From: Macrotrachela quadricornifera
Lineage: Eukaryota > Rotifera > Eurotatoria > Philodinida > Philodinidae
Assembly: GCA_022393335.1 (NCBI GenBank)
Contig: JAJEKB010020956.1
Coordinates: forward strand, 602,607-666,606
Length of the DNA: 64,000 nt
Reading direction: 5' to 3'
In this document: one piece after another, positions 63,264 to 64,000 of the stretch
How positions within the stretch are numbered: the first letter of the stretch is position 1
Layout of the letters: every line of letters begins with the position of its first letter
The notes under the pieces: model-generated
What the model was told of the DNA's origin: nothing
Seen by the model: only the letters and a program-made list of their open reading frames with translations
Databases searched by the model: none
Translations under genes and position numbers: made by a program

Positions 63264-64000
63264 TAGTGGCGTAGCCAGAAATTTGAGGGTGATGGGGCTC
63301 AGCTCCAGACTATATCTAGCCATTTGTAGTCACTTATTAATTTATATTTGTGAAGGTTGATGAATATCAACTCTCAGACATAATATCAGAATCACGTTCA
63401 ACAGTTAGATTTTTGCACTGAGTAGTCTTGATGAGTGATAAGTTAATTTCTTCATGCGAACAAAATAAGTTAAAGATAAAAAAGATAATTTTTATTTCAA
63501 TATAATACGATTATTTTTATGATTATCAGAAAATTTATTAATAAGCTGTTCAAAGTTTACATCATAATATAGCGTTCGATAGCTATAGACATAAATCGCT
63601 TAGACAATCATGAGTCATGGTATTTCTCACTATTTCGATAAGTTTCATCGTCGAAAAAGGTTTGCTCACAGCTGTTGAAGAGATCGGATTAGTAATCGCG
63701 CTTTCAATAAGTGCAACAAGTGTTGAAAAAGCTTATGTAAAAGTATATGATTCTTGATGTAAATCAATTATAGTAGGTACAGATCTTTTTTCCAATCTAC
63801 TAATGCATTATCAATTAGTTAGTAATAAATATATATTCTATAATATTGTTCATTTAAATTATTCTCACATTGACCTACTGTGCTAATTAGTAATAATTGA
63901 ATCTTTCAACCTGATGGAAACAACTCGTCCTCAATGTTGTTTTGCTGACAACGTATAGTATTATTTGAAAATATTCTTCAAATAATTTTTCATCTCGTGA
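63264..64000 (-). pseudogene. hAT transposase relic with 3' terminus
   Basis: On the minus strand about 63,600-63,780 reads VALIESAITNPISSTAVSKP followed by FSTMKLIEIVRNTMTH, which matches the hAT C-terminal dimerisation motif (L.LA...P.SSA..ERSFS..K.IK..LRN.M). After a frame slip, NFEQLINKFSDN to a TAA near 63,493 matches the usual C terminus. The terminus TACTAGTGGCGTAGCCAGAA lies at 63,261-63,280, downstream of the transposase, as expected for the element's 3' end. The body continues beyond the window edge, and the other end is not seen. At least one frameshift and stops make it inactive. Confidence 0.7.

Overview
The window looks like an AT-rich metazoan nuclear genome. Spliceosomal introns are very short (about 44-76 nt where both ends can be placed), genes are sparse, F-box/LRR proteins and divergent rhodopsin-like GPCRs of a lineage-specific type are present, and many decayed DNA transposons lie between genes. 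This combination fits a bdelloid rotifer best. That assignment rests on family-level recollection, not on a search.

Layout. Bases 1-22,200 hold no convincing intact protein gene. They are filled by degenerate tandem repeats (about 190 bp, 57 bp, 68 bp and 51 bp units), foldback elements, a clean non-autonomous hAT insertion with an 8-bp target duplication (2563-3326), a tRNA-like relic, and a minus-strand series of intron-like units without reading frames (about 11.1-12.4 kb). From 22.2 kb genes appear: indoleamine 2,3-dioxygenase (+), a TRPM-like channel relic (+), an ADP/ATP-carrier-like SLC25 protein (+, 3 exons), a rhodopsin-like GPCR (+, 2 exons), a small secreted Cys-rich precursor with an in-frame TAG (-), a secreted propeller plus Cys-rich protein (-), a second SLC25 carrier (-), a mariner relic (-), a 28-exon F-box/LRR gene (-), a truncated coding relic (-), a non-autonomous piggyBac-like element, a Tc1-like element with its own intron (+), two more F-box proteins (+ and -), and a hAT transposase relic at the right edge (-).

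The genes do not form a pathway. IDO starts tryptophan-to-kynurenine catabolism and the two SLC25 proteins are mitochondrial carriers. The three F-box proteins are the one locally expanded group: the gene at 55.7 kb shares its head with the 43.8-47.9 kb gene and its tail with the 60.2-62.0 kb gene, which suggests modular reshuffling. The most distinctive structures are 25 consecutive 84-nt phase-0 LRR exons in one gene, the open-but-unreadable spliced-looking locus at 11-12.4 kb, and minisatellites whose units each contain a small palindrome.

Most ORFs longer than 60 codons in the window are chance or antisense frames and were left out. Splice sites, gene ends and frames were read by eye from the sequence.
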